A DNA stretch of 64,000 nucleotides, taken from contig NW_003148769.1 of assembly GCF_000003605.2 (NCBI RefSeq), positions 490,256 through 554,255 of the forward strand, written 5' to 3'. The DNA comes from Saccoglossus kowalevskii. Lineage: Eukaryota; Hemichordata; Enteropneusta; Harrimaniidae. The position numbers were made by a program, and so were the translations under genes. Positions within the stretch are counted from its first letter, which is position 1. The number at the start of each line of letters is the position of its first letter. Below, piece after piece: positions 12,601 to 25,262 of the stretch. Under the pieces are notes generated by a model. The model saw only the letters and a program-made list of their open reading frames with translations, searched no databases and was not told the DNA's origin.

Positions 12601-13732
12601 ATCACTCTTGAGTTTCGGTGGACGATTTACAGGCTGCATAATGTCATCCAGACCACGGAATTGTTTGATATGGAATATGGAATTTTAAACAACATTTATT
12701 GTAATTTCCATAAGTTGAATTCTCTGTTATTAGTAGGCATTCATAGTAAATTGCATAGCTGATACTGTTGTTTAAATTTGATTGTTTTTATTTGTATTAC
12801 CGTGAATGGAGTATGATGTGTATTGTTGTGTTAATATATTGATCAATCATCTCTTGTTCACTTGGAATCACATGGCCGTTCATGACGGTTTAGAAGAATG
12901 TCAACATCATTCACAACTATACTGCTGGATATCAGTGGACGTTTTACTACCTGCATAATGTGATTCACAATGCAGCGGTTATTTTTGCGCATACGTTGTG
13001 GCATCCTCCTAATAACCTAATATTACCAACATTTATTTTTATTCAAGTATTCAAAGGCAGCCTATAGCGGAATACAATACTAAATATATATACTGAATCA
13101 TATATTAAACTTCTGTCTAAAACTTCTTGCCGATCCGAACTACACCAACGTTGATCTACGTATTTGTCGCGTTACACTTAAGTTGGCATGGCTAGTCAGG
13201 TGACAGGTCAAATTGACTGCAGTTTATCATTAACGTACTTTAAATAAGGCTTCTCTAGTACGTTCTTTTCATTACAAGGAGAACTGTATCTGTAGGAAGC
13301 TCCTTTAGTCTTCCCCTGACACACATACTTAGGTCACACGAGTCCAAATGCTGATACATTTTTGAAATTTTATATATGCAAAAATTATAAATTTACAATT
13401 GGCAAATTGTCAGGAAAGTGAGGCACTGTCATATACATTACGTTGTTAGCGTGGGAATAACAGGACCATAAATTCATATAAGTATTTTATCGAAAACGTT
13501 AATCACATAATTTGCTTTGAAATTTCAGCGATGGCAAATATCAAACTAAATATATTATCAATTCTTCTTTAATTAAACATTGTTGGCAGTATAAATAGGT
13601 AATATGTGACAAAATAAGTGAAACTATAAATGCAAAATGTGAATTATTTTGTTGCTTATGAACTGTTTTTTCAAATAGTTGCATATTGTGAAGGTTCGGG
13701 CATTTGTCCACTAAATGAAGTATGATTATCCA
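12600..13732. repeat. Diverged repeat-derived DNA
   Basis: It holds short matches to the 1.9-kb and 5.7-kb modules (ATATCAGTGGACGTTTT, TTGCATAGCTGA). No gene, RNA or intact element recognised. Confidence 0.4.
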
Positions 13733-14580
13733 CGTGGTAACTGGTTGTATCAACCTCCGGGCGATCCTGTACAGACATGTTCAACAGGTATTAAAACACG
13801 TGCACACCACCACTATTTATCTCCGTCGTACATGAGTCAGACAGACAGAAAGTTTATGACGTAGTGGTATATTGCTAAAGTTAAATTAATACTTTAAGCG
13901 AGGTTTCAACTTTATCCGCCAAATCATTTAGCTAGATTTCAATTAAAATGATTCCCCAACATAATGAATACATTTATGTCATCATTGGAAAAAAATGTCC
14001 GTGATTTTCTATTCAAGATATTAAATGCGCATGTGATCCGTAGACGATGCCATGTATGTGTGTCCATGTTGGTGAGGTCCTTATTCATTCGCAATGTCTA
14101 CATTCATAATACTAAAGTATTTATAAAGAGCAGAACACACTTCTGTCTTATACACTTAAAAATAAAAAAAAACTAAGATGAAGTTTTACACATACATAGT
14201 GTGCTTATAAACTATTTTTCAAAGGTATGACTATGAATAATAACAAATATATCGTATATTTTGTTGGTTCAAAGCATTTATCTACTAAATGGGGTCTGAA
14301 TGTCCACGTGGGTTGTGGCTGTATGAACTTCGTGGTGATTCAGTATAAACATGTTGAACCTGTATAAAACACGTGCTCACGACCACAGTGTACAGCAATG
14401 TAGTTAGTTGCACGCACGTGTACCGGACTAACTGACCAGATGGGATCATTTTACTATTACGTGCAAGGAAGTACAAAATCGATGTCGGAATTATATTCAC
14501 CTGTTGAAGTGTATTTCTGTGCCAATTTGTTGAGCAATTGAATGCCGTACAGTTAGAATTACATGACTGTTTGTGACAAA
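13733..14580. repeat. Family A module, paralogous to 2549-3430
   Basis: Collinear with 2549-3430 up to GTTTGTGACAAAGTTT, where a LINE 3' end interrupts it at 14581. Confidence 0.75.
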
Positions 14581-15300
14581 GTTTTTTTTTTATTTCACAA
14601 AATAATAAAATACAAGACACACAGAAATAATGGAATAAAAACAAAAAAGACATATGTTCACAATAGCTGATCTAATAAACTTCAATATAATCTGAAAGAC
14701 TTTGATTTTACATTGTATATCCTTATTTTGTACATATCTATTTTCTTTTGGTATGCTAAATAATTACAACAAATTATAAAAGATGGCTTTACATTATTGT
14801 ACTTACAATTGAATATATTTTTTCATCAGCAGTAAAAGGTAATTTGAACAAAGAATGTAGACTGAATTTAAATTAGAGTCATGTACATTTGATGAAAAAT
14901 TTACCGAAATATTACAATTATTGTCAAGGGCCAATTCAAGATCGCGACGCACTGAGGAGTCATGGATACAATTATAAAACAAATGAAGCAGTGTTTCAGG
15001 AAAATTAGGATTTTGTAGCGATTTCGCGTGATTTGTAGTCAAGCTTGTCGTGCGTTCGCCAGCGCGCTCAGCTACGCGCTTTGAGACATTTGATCTACGA
15101 TTGCGTAGTTCGTCAACCTGAATAATCTGAGAGTCGTGGGCTTTGCTGTGTGACGGCATTGTTTTGTTTAATTTTGTTACGTATTTAGTATATTGACATA
15201 TTGTGTACAGTGTATTTGTTGAAAGAGAATGGTGCAAAATGGAACGCAATGTAGCGTATAGCTGCGCACAGGATGGCGCAGGATGTTGTTGCAAAAATCA
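14581..15300 (-). mobile_element. Truncated LINE retrotransposon, 3' end with T-tract
   Basis: A plus-strand run of T at 14581-14590 marks the minus-strand poly(A) end. The minus frame contains NPNFPETLLHLFYNC (about 14968-15008), the ETxxHLFxxC motif that follows the reverse transcriptase of many LINE families, then a hydrophobic tail (YILCSNYLLLLMKKYI). Upstream in the same frame is a basic segment (DELRNRRSNVSKRVAERAGE) of unknown origin; the join suggests internal deletion. The element interrupts a family A module. Confidence 0.6.
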
Positions 15301-15523
15301 ATTCTTCGTCAGGCTGAAGCTGTTGAAATTAAGTTTATCAAAACTACCATGAAAGTAAAAAGGCGTCCATAATAAAACTTAATAGAATTCAATCACTGCT
15401 CTTGAACTCTTTCAGCTTGTATATTTGTGTTCATACATGCATTCAGCTCTACAAGTGTGACCTGGAAGTTTTCCATGATTGAGTGCCACAATTTCTGTTT
15501 TTAGATTTATTCGGTATAATAAT

Positions 15524-16211
15524 ACAAATGTACACCCCAACAGCGGNNNNNNNNNNNNNNNNNNNNNNNNNNNNNNNNNNNNNNNNNNNNNNNNNNNNNN
15601 NNNNNNNNNNNNNNNNNNNNNNNNNNNNNNNNNNNNNNNNNNNNNNNNNNNNNNNNNNNNNNNNNNNNNNNNNNNNNNNNNNNNNNNNNNNNNNNNNNNN
15701 NNNNNNNNNNNNNNNNNNNNNNNNNNNNNNNNNNNNNNNNNNNNNNNNNNNNNNNNNNNNNNNNNNNNNNNNNNNNNNNNNNNNNNNNNNNNNNNNNNNN
15801 NNNNNNNNNNNNNNNNNNNNNNNNNNNNNNNNNNNNNNNNNNNNNNNNNNNNNNNNNNNNNNNNNNNNNNNNNNNNNNNNNNNNNNNNNNNNNNNNNNNN
15901 NNNNNNNNNNNNNNNNNNNNNNNNNNNNNNNNNNNNNNNNNNNNNNNNNNNNNNNNNNNNNNNNNNNNNNNNNNNNNNNNNNNNNNNNNNNNNNNNNNNN
16001 NNNNNNNNNNNNNNNNNNNNNNNNNNNNNNNNNNNNNNNNNNNNNNNNNNNNNNNNNNNNNNNNNNNNNNNNNNNNNNNNNNNNNNNNNNNNNNNNNNNN
16101 NNNNNNNNNNNNNNNNNNNNNNNNNNNNNNNNNNNNNNNNNNNNNNNNNNNNNNNNNNNNNNNNNNNNNNNNNNNNNNNNNNNNNNNNACCGCTGTTGGG
16201 GTGTACATTTG
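15524..16211. mobile_element. Inverted-repeat element spanning the gap
   Basis: The 22-bp inverted repeat beginning CAAATGTACACC lies on both sides of the gap and is flanked by TA on each side, consistent with a TA target duplication. The gap may mark a foldback or a DNA transposon that resisted assembly. Confidence 0.45.
15547..16188. other. Assembly gap (642 N) flanked by inverted repeats
   Basis: The left flank ends CAAATGTACACCCCAACAGC-GG. The right flank begins with its exact reverse complement, CC-GCTGTTGGGGTGTACATT-TG. Translations through the N run are meaningless. Confidence 0.95.
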
Positions 16212-16215
16212 TATA

Positions 16216-16365
16216 GTGTTGCAAGGACAAGTGCAAGATTCGTTCAACCATGCTGCTCCACAGTTCACAGTGAGACAAGTGAACAGCTTCTTACTCAATA
16301 TCAACTACACCGAGCGTGTTGGCGTCGGTACTCCAATACATTTGGCTGCAATAATCCGTTGGATC
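16216..16365 (+). pseudogene. Histone H2A pseudogene fragment beside the gap
   Basis: HAAPQFTVRQVNSFLLNINY and TERVGVGTPIHLAAIIRW follow the H2A order [37 protein letters not shown]. The first part (KDKCKIRST) is in another frame, so one frameshift is present. The open frame continues to 16644 beyond the histone match, with no recognisable domain. Confidence 0.72.
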
Positions 16366-17910
16366 GGGATGATGTATAATAAGGTTATTTCAAAAATACC
16401 GCAGGCAGTACTTGCTCACATCGACCTCTGTAACGCATCGGTCAATACTCCTGCTGTACTGTCTTTTAGTGCATATTACAATGTACATTTGTCACGTGTT
16501 TATCGTGCGTTCGTCCTTCGTTCCATAACCGGGAAGACACAGCTGTTTTTAATGGCTGTAAAAAGTTTCTCCTTACACACAAACACAACCAATTCACAAC
16601 GATTTCGACACTGTTTTAAACGTCTCACGATAGTTGTCTACTAAAGAAGTATTATTGTCCTCATGATGAGTGGCTGTATCCACCTTGTTTTGATTCAGTG
16701 AAAAAAGCATGTTAAACAGGTATAAAAACACGTGAACAACACCGCGGATACATCATAGTATTACAAATAGTGTATTTAAACACTGAAAAAATGACAGTTA
16801 TACAATAAAGAAGCTTTTTTCAATGTTTCCTAAAGCAGTTTGGCCTGGCTGCTGCACATGAGACTTATCTACGTAGAACAACACTCTGGCAGACAGAAAG
16901 TTTATGAGCTAGTGACATATTGCTAAATAAAAATTGATGTACTTCAAGCGTGGTTTCAATTACAATGATTACCCAAAATAAGGAATACATTCATGTCACC
17001 ACTGGAAAATACTACTGAAGATGAAATATGCATGTGACCAGTGGACGATGTAAGTGTGTGTGTATCGGTGGGTAGTGCTAAGGTATAAACAGCAAAACAC
17101 ACTTCTGTCATAGTCAATGTGCCAAATTGAAATCTCATGCATCGATCAATGATACACTTCACGTTGTTGTCAATTTGCTGTGTCTTAAATTCTGACCGAA
17201 TACAAACTAAAATGAAGTTATATTATACATGCAAATTGTGAATTAATTTGCCTTTCTCAACTGTTTCTTCAAAACTTGACTATGACAAATAACGAATGCA
17301 TATTTGGTTGGTTCGTTGCATTTGTATACTGGACCGAGTCTGAATGTCCACGCGGGGAGTGGTTGTATGAACTTCGTGGTGATCCACTGCAAACATGTTG
17401 AATCTGTATAAAACACGTGCTCACGACCACAATATATAACAGTGTAGTTAGTTATACTGATGTGTAGTATGACTAACTCGTTAACATGCAGCGGAAGTAC
17501 TAGGTTGAAACGTTTTACTATTATGTGCAAGAAAGTAAAGAATCAATGTCGGAATTATTTATTGCTGCTGGCAATTGCAATTTAATGTACACTTCGAATT
17601 ACATGACAAAGTTTAGGAGAATATTAACATCATTCACAGCAGTGCTCCTGGATATCAGTTGACGTTTTTCAAGCTGCATAGTGTTATCAACAATGCGGAT
17701 CTATTTATTTATGAAATTCATTTACATTTCAATGTGTTTTGCTCAATTTAAATGTTAATTGTGGATCTCCATGCATGAAATACCATTCATGCTATAACGA
17801 CTTTTGATGTGAATGAAATAAGACAATAGTAAATTGCATAGCTGAGTTATTGTTATTTAAATTTGATTGTTTTAATGTGTAATCAATTCTGTGGTATTGC
17901 ACGGGGTATT
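16366..17910. repeat. Segment paralogous to 4470-5960
   Basis: See the partner at 4470. GTATAAAAACACGTGAACAA, TTTGGCCTGGCTGCTGC and the ATACTGATGTGTAGT block all lie in the same order. Confidence 0.75.
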
Positions 17911-18645
17911 TGAATCTGATGGCGATCGTTTTTTTTTCAGCGAGAAACTTTCAAAAAAAATATTATAACAATTTCACTATTTTCTGAGAATCCTACATTA
18001 AGTGATTAGTTTGTGATGGTGTATAATAAAATTATTACGATGATACCGCAACATATTCATTCAGACAATACTTGGGCACATCAACCTCCATGACACGTCT
18101 GTCTATACACCCGCTGTACTGCCTTAGTGTATGTCCCCAGCATAATCAATACATTCATGTCACAAAGGAAAATATTAAAATTACTTCACTTTTGGAAAAC
18201 AATTATCAGTGATTTTCTACTCAAGACATGCAATGCGCATGTGATCAATGGTCTTAATTTTTCAAAATGTCTACATTCAAATTATCAAAGTATTTATAAA
18301 CACCGAAACACACTTGTCATGTGCCAATGTATCATTTGTCTTAATTTCAGAAATAAAAACTTACTTAAGTCAGGTATTACTATACGTCATGCATATTGTG
18401 AAGTATTTGTTGCTAATAAACTGTTTTACGTATAATAATGTTGTCGCATATTTTGTTAGTTCGTAGCATTTGTCTACTGAAAGAAATCTGAGTGACCACG
18501 TGGGAAGAGAGTTTTACAACCTCGTGCTGATCCAGCGTAAACAGGAACTGGTATGTTATTGAAATAATAAACAAAAATAAAAGTTTGACTCTCTATCAAT
18601 AATACGTAATTGTCGTAAATGGCATAGCTATTTGAATATGATTGT
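17911..18645. repeat. Family A modules, diverged
   Basis: It contains GTGATTTTCTACTCAAGACATG, TGTCTACATTCAAAT and GTGACCACGTGGGAAGAG blocks. No gene seen. Confidence 0.5.
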
Positions 18646-18649
18646 TCTA

Positions 18650-19034
18650 AAACGAAGCTGTAATAATTGCTAATTTGCATAACAATTCACTCAGTAAGAA
18701 GTTTGCTAATGCTCATAATTAAAATAGCTGTAACAGCTCCGAATTTAAATGTAATATCGTTTTGTTAAAAGTTATAAGTGCATAATATGGAGATCCCTTC
18801 ATTTCTTTTTTTTCACCATGTTTTTTTTTTAGTATTTACGTACATCCCTGCTAAATCTAAGTATTCGAAAGAGAGAATGTTTGCACCTGTTATCTATATT
18901 TTAAAATCGTTTTATGAGTATGTTCCATTATACACAATTCTACAAAATTTTAACAGTCTATAGCCAAGAATGTTTGGATAATAAAAAGCTAAAAAAAAAA
19001 ATCACGAAACTCACGAACCTGCAGCTCTACCTTA
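18650..19034 (+). mobile_element. Right half of the GGTAGAGATGCAG element (diverged copy)
   Basis: Collinear with 60050-60435: ATTGCTAATTTGCATAACAA, AAGTTTGCTAATGCTCATAA, AAAGAGAGAATGTTTGCACC, and an end CCTGCAGCTCTACC that matches the right terminal repeat of the 59517-60435 element. Confidence 0.7.
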
Positions 19035-19429
19035 TTTTTTTATTCTGTCAGAAATGGAAACACAACAAATTAGAAAATCGATAAATGTATGATAAATGTA
19101 TGAGACGTGACACATTGACCCAGGCTGGTGTTAGCTTATTATCATATATATTTGTTTGTACTGAGTGATTCAGAATAGCTGCGTTCTATACCTGGTTATG
19201 AGATGCACAATGTTGACATCAAAAAAGTGGTGTGATGTTTACGTTAACTGGGTACCAGGGACTATCTAAATGCCTCACCCCGAGAAGTATTTGTTATTGT
19301 TTATAAATACTCTAGCACTTTGAATGTATGAATTAAATCCACAGTGTGTATCACTCTATGCAGTTTTATTTTTTGTACTCATCATAAATTTCTAGTTTTA
19401 GAAAATGGTCTACCCGATGGCAAAAGATT

Positions 19430-19650
19430 CACGGGTCAAAGGTCATCTTGGTGTGGCGAGTCGTATTGACCTGTGACAGTTGCTGACCATTTCAACTGAA
19501 TACTATCATGAAATGTAGAGTTAAAACATAAATAATGTCAAGAATCGTAGTGAAAATGACAATTATGATTAGTATGGGGAGTATCGACTGATCCGTCGCG
19601 TCGGTCGATGGGACCTAGTACTGTCTGAGTGAATACTTTACTGTAAAGTG
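19430..19650 (-). repeat. Inverted copy of part of the 8.3-10.9 kb duplication
   Basis: GAGTCGTATTGACC and GACTGATCCGTCGCG are the reverse complements of GGTCAATACGACTC and CGCGACGGATCGGTTG in the duplicated segments. Confidence 0.55.
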
Positions 19651-19779
19651 GGTGAAAAGATTGAAAACGGCTACCATCTTGAAAATACCACGAAGTTTAC
19701 AACTTGCATTTTTAATTTGTTAGGATGCTGATACCATTTGTCATACAGCAAAATCGTATAGATTGATACAAATTAGTGC

Positions 19780-20275
19780 ACATTCCAGAACTTTAAAAAA
19801 AAGCTCCTAGACGCTTTGACCTTTTGTTTTATAAAATTTTCTCAAATGATTGACAATGTGTTTATCTTCAAAACGCCGTCGGGCATTGATTTTGGGTGAA
19901 CAGTGTTACAATAATCGTACAGACAACTTGTTTTGGTGTTAATTTATGCATAGACTTGAAGTAGTACAATTTGAGCTGCTGCCCTGCAAAATTGACAACT
20001 GTAGACAGTTTTCAAGACAGTTTTCACTTTCTTCATAAACCTATTTTGACAGGAAAAAGAAGCATGGTTAAGAAGCTAATTTTTTTAAAATCACTTTTAA
20101 CCAAAAAAGCCCATTTTTATGCATATTTTTCAAACTACGTGTCCATGAAAAACATTTTTTAAAATTCATACAATAAGCTTTCTGAAAATATATATTTTTG
20201 TGGACAAGGGAGGTCATCTTGGTTTGCGAATTAACTAATTAAAATACCTGTCAGGTAAATTGCATCTTTACCTTA
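19780..20275 (-). mobile_element. Left half of the GGTAGAGATGCAG element, inverted copy
   Basis: It is the reverse complement of 59517-60030: GACAATGTGTTTATCTTCAAAA, CATTTTTATGCATATTTTTCA, GTGGACAAGGGAGGTCAT and CCTGTCAGGTAAATTGCATC, ending in TTTACCTTAA. With 18650-19034 it shows the same two halves in another arrangement. Confidence 0.7.
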
Positions 20276-22050
20276 AGTGGAACTATACATGCATAAGTGA
20301 ACCTATAAATGCATAATGTTAATTATTTTGTTGCCTATAAACTTTTTTTTTCAAAAAGATGACTGACAAAAAACTAATGGTTTGAACATTAATGTATTTT
20401 TTTGTTGACTGTATTCCATAAATATGACTGGATAATACAATAGTCATAATTTTAGGTGCTTGATGATATTTGTTTACTAAATAAAGTATCATTGTCTAGG
20501 TTGTAAGTGGCTGTATCGACCTAGTGTACACAACCGTGGTTAGCTATACTTTACTTATACTCTGAAAATATAATGACAGTTTTTCGAAAAGAATTTTCAT
20601 TATCAGTCTGGACGCTGTTTCCAATGTGTGTTAAACCACTTTGGCCAGACTGAACTCCAGACATATGGATGAACCTTTGATGAATAAATGAATCTGCCCC
20701 TAACGTTTGTTATATTTGAAATCTTGACCTTTTAATCACGCCATTACCTCATACGTCGGTACATAAGTCAGACAGACATGACGTTTATGATATAGAGACA
20801 TATTGCTAAAATTAAGTTTGTGTATTGTTTATTCAATCGCGGTTTCAAATCTACACACCAACTCATTTAGCTAGTGATTTCAATTAAAATGACTCCCATA
20901 ACATAAGCAATACATTCTTGTTTAATCCTTGCACGCAAGTTTAGAGCATTCGGCCCCGATAGTGAATCCTAGGGCTGAAGTGAAACTAATTACATGAAAA
21001 AAGTGAATTATTTTGTTGTTTTTAAACTCTTTTTTAAATAGTTGCTTATATTGAAGTTCGTATGATTGTCAACGTGGTAAGTGGTTGTACCAAACTGTGG
21101 GCGAACATGTGTTAAAACACGTGCACACCAGTGCTGTGCACATTAGTTTGACCAGGCTGCTGCTTATGAGGCTGTTTTCTGATCTGAACTTCATTTATAC
21201 CGGAAAGCAAAAATAGACCATTTGAACTCCTAAGGATTTAATTCGGTAACTTCATGTCAGAGAAAACAGGTTGTCAGATTAATGGGAATAATGGAAGGGT
21301 CTCAAAATACCCATGCACAAATGGTTTTCTCATGATCGTAATTTGCCCAAACCATAACCTCTTTCTTATCTACGTTATACATCAGTCATACAGGCAGAAA
21401 GTTTATTGATTTACTTCAACCGAAGTTTCAGCTCACCCGCAAGCTGACTTGGCTAGGCATTTCAATTATAATGATTCCACAACATAAGCAATACATTCAC
21501 GTCACCATTGAAAACTATTGAAATAAATTATTGTTTGGAACATTTATCAGTAATTTTCTACTCAAGATATGGAATGCGCATTTGAACCGTATGAGGGCGG
21601 GGGTTTCTAATCATTTGCAATGTCAACATTCATATTACAAAATTAATTATCAACAGGAAAAAAACACACAATTTATACATATACATAAGAATGACTATGA
21701 GAAATAACAAATGCATAATAAAGTGGTCGCATATTATGTTGGTTCAAAGCGTTTATCCACTAAACGGGGTCTGAGTGTCCACGTGTGGTGTGGCTGTATC
21801 ATCCTCATGGTGATCCAGTGCAAACATGTTGAACCGGTATAAAACACGTGCCCACGACCACAGTATACAACGGTATAGTTATATACATGCACGTGCAGTA
21901 AGACTAATTCATGAATGTACGCTAACATGCACCGGATCTATTGACAGGGTGGAATCGTTTTACTATTGTGTGCAAGGAAGTACAGAATTAATGTCGGAAT
22001 TACATATTACTGATGACGTGTATTGTGTATTGCCAATTTAGATGACTGTT
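20276..22050. repeat. Family A modules, including the paralog of 11720-12560
   Basis: 21238-22050 aligns with 11720-12560. The left part has the GGACGCTGTTTCCAATGT and GACAGACATGACGTTTATGA blocks. TATAAAACACGTGCCC lies near 21838. Confidence 0.65.
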
Positions 22051-22379
22051 TATGCCAACGTTTAGGTAATAATAGAGTAGTATCATTCACAACATTATCG
22101 TGGCAATCTGTGGACGATTTACAGGCTCCATAATGTGATCCAGACAGCGAATTTGTTTGATATGGAATATGGAATTTTAAACGACATTTATTATAATTTC
22201 AATATGTGGGTTTTGTTGTTGAACATTTCGCATTTGTCATGTCAATTTCAACGTTTCGCTATGCTGAAACTACCGTTCATGTTAAAGATTGATAAGTTCG
22301 ATTCTCAGTTATTATGGAATCGTAGTCAATTGCATAGCTGTGTTGCTATTATACCTTTTGTTTTTTTAATTTTATCAAA

Positions 22380-22870
22380 TTATATGATTTTGCGGTATGA
22401 CACAGGGTATCCACCAGTTACCTCTTTCCATCACAAAGTAGCTCAAAAATAGCCAAATTGTTGGAGTAAAAATTAAGAAAAATTGACTCAAATCTGTTGG
22501 CTTCAAAATTAGGGTTCATTTCCAGAAATGTTGAAGAAAATAAGAAAAAGTGTAGAAAACACCAAAATCGTAGCATTTCATTTCATGATTGCATTCATTT
22601 GACATTTGACATGGCTACTAAGGTGGTTCATCAACTTGAAAGATAGGATCGCGAAACCCCTATTGACACCCATATTATAGTTTGTACGAGGCGTCACCTG
22701 CACATGCAGACATAGAGTCTCTTGCTTGGACTTTTTCAATAAGTGTAAAAATGACGAAAGCAGGATCACCACAAAAGCCGGGTAGACCGTGACACACTGG
22801 TGACGATTGTTACTGGCATTAGTGCGTGAGGCTCAATTAAATTGCACCAATCAGTGTCAAAATTAGAGAT
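22380..22870. repeat. Family B copy and duplicated-segment remnant
   Basis: ATGATTTTGCGGTATGACAC, GCTCAAAAATAGCCAAATTG, GATCGCGAAACCCCTATTGAC and GTCACCTGCACATGCAGAC align to 10.2-10.9 kb. The H4-like frame starts right after it. Confidence 0.6.
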
Positions 22871-23119
22871 ATTTTAATTTGGTAGTTGGCAATGACGCTT
22901 TAAACAACACGAAGTCTATAATCCTTCCCGTCATTTTCATTGGGCCACCCGGAACGACAAAACATTTAACGAACTTATGATGGAAGTCATCCACCCGCCC
23001 AGGAAGATGCAGTTTCAGTGTGTGGACGACATCAATTGCGACGACTGCCTTTCTCTTTGCGTGCTCGATGTAAGCGATGGCGTCATACAAACGATTATTG
23101 TGTCCCACTTCTAAAATAG
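22863..23119 (-). pseudogene. Histone H4-like exon or pseudogene with a non-histone tail
   Basis: The minus strand reads LYDAIAYIEHAKRKAVVAID followed by VVHTLKL, closely matching the last H4 helices ([26 protein letters not shown]). The frame then stays open for about 48 residues (LPGRVDDFHHKF..., VVPGGPMKMTGRI...) that are not H4, ending at a stop. Directly upstream the minus strand has TTTTTCCTATTTTAG, a good 3' splice site. This could be an exon of an intron-containing H4-derived gene, or an exonised or decayed copy. The canonical H4 end GRTLYGFGG and the N-terminal half are absent. Confidence 0.6.
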
Positions 23120-23283
23120 GAAAAACAAAAATGAAGTTACTTTTTTTGGAACATTTGTCATCTTATCAACGTTGTGATGACTTCCATTAAATTTTAACAC
23201 TTACCAAATGAAGACCTTCACTATTTGTATTAATTTATATTATTTAATCGATTTAAGTCGAATTGAAGTTTGCATATATTAGA

Positions 23284-23360
23284 GTTAGTGAGGAGGAATG
23301 GTATGGTAAATTTAATATTAAATTCAATTTAATTGTACCATGCCATCCCCTTTACTAGCC
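23284..23360. repeat. Imperfect long hairpin
   Basis: TAGTGAGGAGGAATGGTATGG pairs with the complement of CCATGCCATCCCCTTTACTA across an AT-rich centre. Many mismatches are G-U compatible, so RNA pairing would be better than DNA pairing. Confidence 0.45.
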
Positions 23361-25080
23361 TTAAGCTTCGCAAGCATTTCTATGTTGAGTCACATGAAGT
23401 ATAATGTTCTACTTTGTTGCATTTATATTTGATTAAACGTGAATGAAAATACAATTCTCTGTCGAATTGAGTTTAATTAATGTCCAATTAAATAGCAACA
23501 CAAGTAATTGAATAAAACACACTACAAAAACGACAATTATCCGAATATCTTGTCTGCATATTAGAGAAGCTAAAAAATATCATTAAATAACATTATTTTA
23601 TAAACTGTTTTCAAAAATTACTTTGACAAAAATAATGATTAATACAGTAGTCGCAAATTGTTGGTTCATGATATTTGTCTAATAATGAAGTATGATTGTC
23701 CACGTGGTAAGTGGCAATATCGACCTCGTAGTGGTCCAATGCAAACATCTTGAACAGATATAAAACTTGTGCACCCCATAGCAGTGTACATAACTGTAGC
23801 TACGCACATAGTATTGTAAATAGTTTACTTACACGTTAAAATAATGTCAGTTTTTCGAACAGAATATTTGTCTGGACACTGTTTCGAATGTTCATTAAAA
23901 CAGTTTGTCCAGGCTGCTTGGCGGGTCTGAACTCTAGACATATGGACAAAGCTAAAAATAACATAAACATTTTTGACGGGTAAATACAACTATCCCTAGT
24001 CTTTGTCAGAAGTCAGAAAACGTTAGATCACGCCATAACCTCTATCTTATTCACGTCTTGCAAAAATCAGACAGACAGGATGTTTATAAAATAGGAACAT
24101 ATAGCTCAATTGAAATTCACGTAAGTTCATTGAATCGAGGTTTCAAATAATTCCCCAACATAATGAATACATTCATGTTTAACCCAAAAAATATCAAAAT
24201 ATCTTTTATAAATAGCAAAACACATCTATGCCTTGGTCACTGTGTCAAGTCTCTTGCGTCAATTTATCATACATTTGATTTGCTAATTTTGCTAATTTGA
24301 TTTGTCTTGCTTTTTGAAAGTAAAGTTAAATATGCACTGTGAATTATTTTGTTGCTTAGAAACTGTTTTTCAAAAAAGATAACTATGACAATTAACAATT
24401 ATATATAAGGCAGTTGTCGCATATTTTGTTGGTTCAAAGCGTTTATCTACTAAATGGAGTCTGAGTATCCATATTGGGGGTGGTTGTATCAATTTTCTGG
24501 TAGTTCAGTGCAGACCTGTTTAACCGGTACAAAACAAATGCACATTAGTGGTATCTGCATCCTAGATACGTTTTTTTAAATAATAACAAATTTTCTCATT
24601 TTTGAGAATCTTACACTAAGCGGTTGGATCAGTATGATAAGGTTATTACAAAGATATCACAAAATATTCCCTCAGACTGTATTTGATCATATCGACCACT
24701 GTAACGTGCCGGTACTGTACTGTATTAGTGCATAATTCTTGAAGTAACGGAATCTTAAAGTTCTGTGATAATTGAAGATAGAAATACTCTAGTTGTAGCA
24801 AAATGACCAGTACAACATTATGCAACAAAGACATCAATTATATAATTTGTATTTCATTAGTTATTGCGAAAGTCGAATTTCTATGAAACATGCAAACACG
24901 TGTTTATTATTTAACACACAATAAGTTAATTAGTCAAATTGCATAAATTTGAACCAGCAAACAATTTATTATTTTTACATCAACAATTGCGCTTAAGTTC
25001 CTTTTAATTTAGCATTCATGGTGCCAAACATTCCATTATAAAATCATCATTCTAACTAAAATGTGCCTCAATGTCAAAAG
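23361..25080. repeat. Family A modules, diverged
   Basis: GTCCACGTGGTAAGTGGCAATATCGACC (about 23698), GATATAAAACTTGTGCACC and TCAGACAGACAGGATGTTTATA blocks. The 24.6-24.73 kb block matches 16.37-16.47 and 18.02-18.13 kb. No gene seen. Confidence 0.5.
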
Positions 25081-25094
25081 ATTTTGATGCTGCT

Positions 25095-25262
25095 CTGCCA
25101 TGGAAATAGTGGAGTTGGCCGGCGACACCACCTGTGACAAGTGAAGAAGAATCTTTCCACGTTCATGTAATTGGCCTTTCGAAACGAGGAAGTATTGAAC
25201 AAACTTAGGTCAGGAATGACTATCGCCCCGGGTATTGCTCTGGTGTTTCAGTATGTGGACGA
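25095..25262 (+). pseudogene. Histone H2A pseudogene, C-terminal half
   Basis: EIVELAGDTTCDK, a stop, then RRIFPRSCNW correspond to H2A [25 protein letters not shown]. After a frameshift, AFRNEEVLNKLRSGMTIAPG matches AIRNDEELNKLLxGVTIAQG. At least one stop and one frameshift separate the pieces. The frame runs on to 25446 without histone similarity. Confidence 0.75.

Noticed and set aside
15412-16379. Four long reading frames (245-298 codons) across 15.4-16.4 kb
   Set aside because: They consist almost entirely of N. Only the short H2A-like stretch to the right of the gap has meaning.
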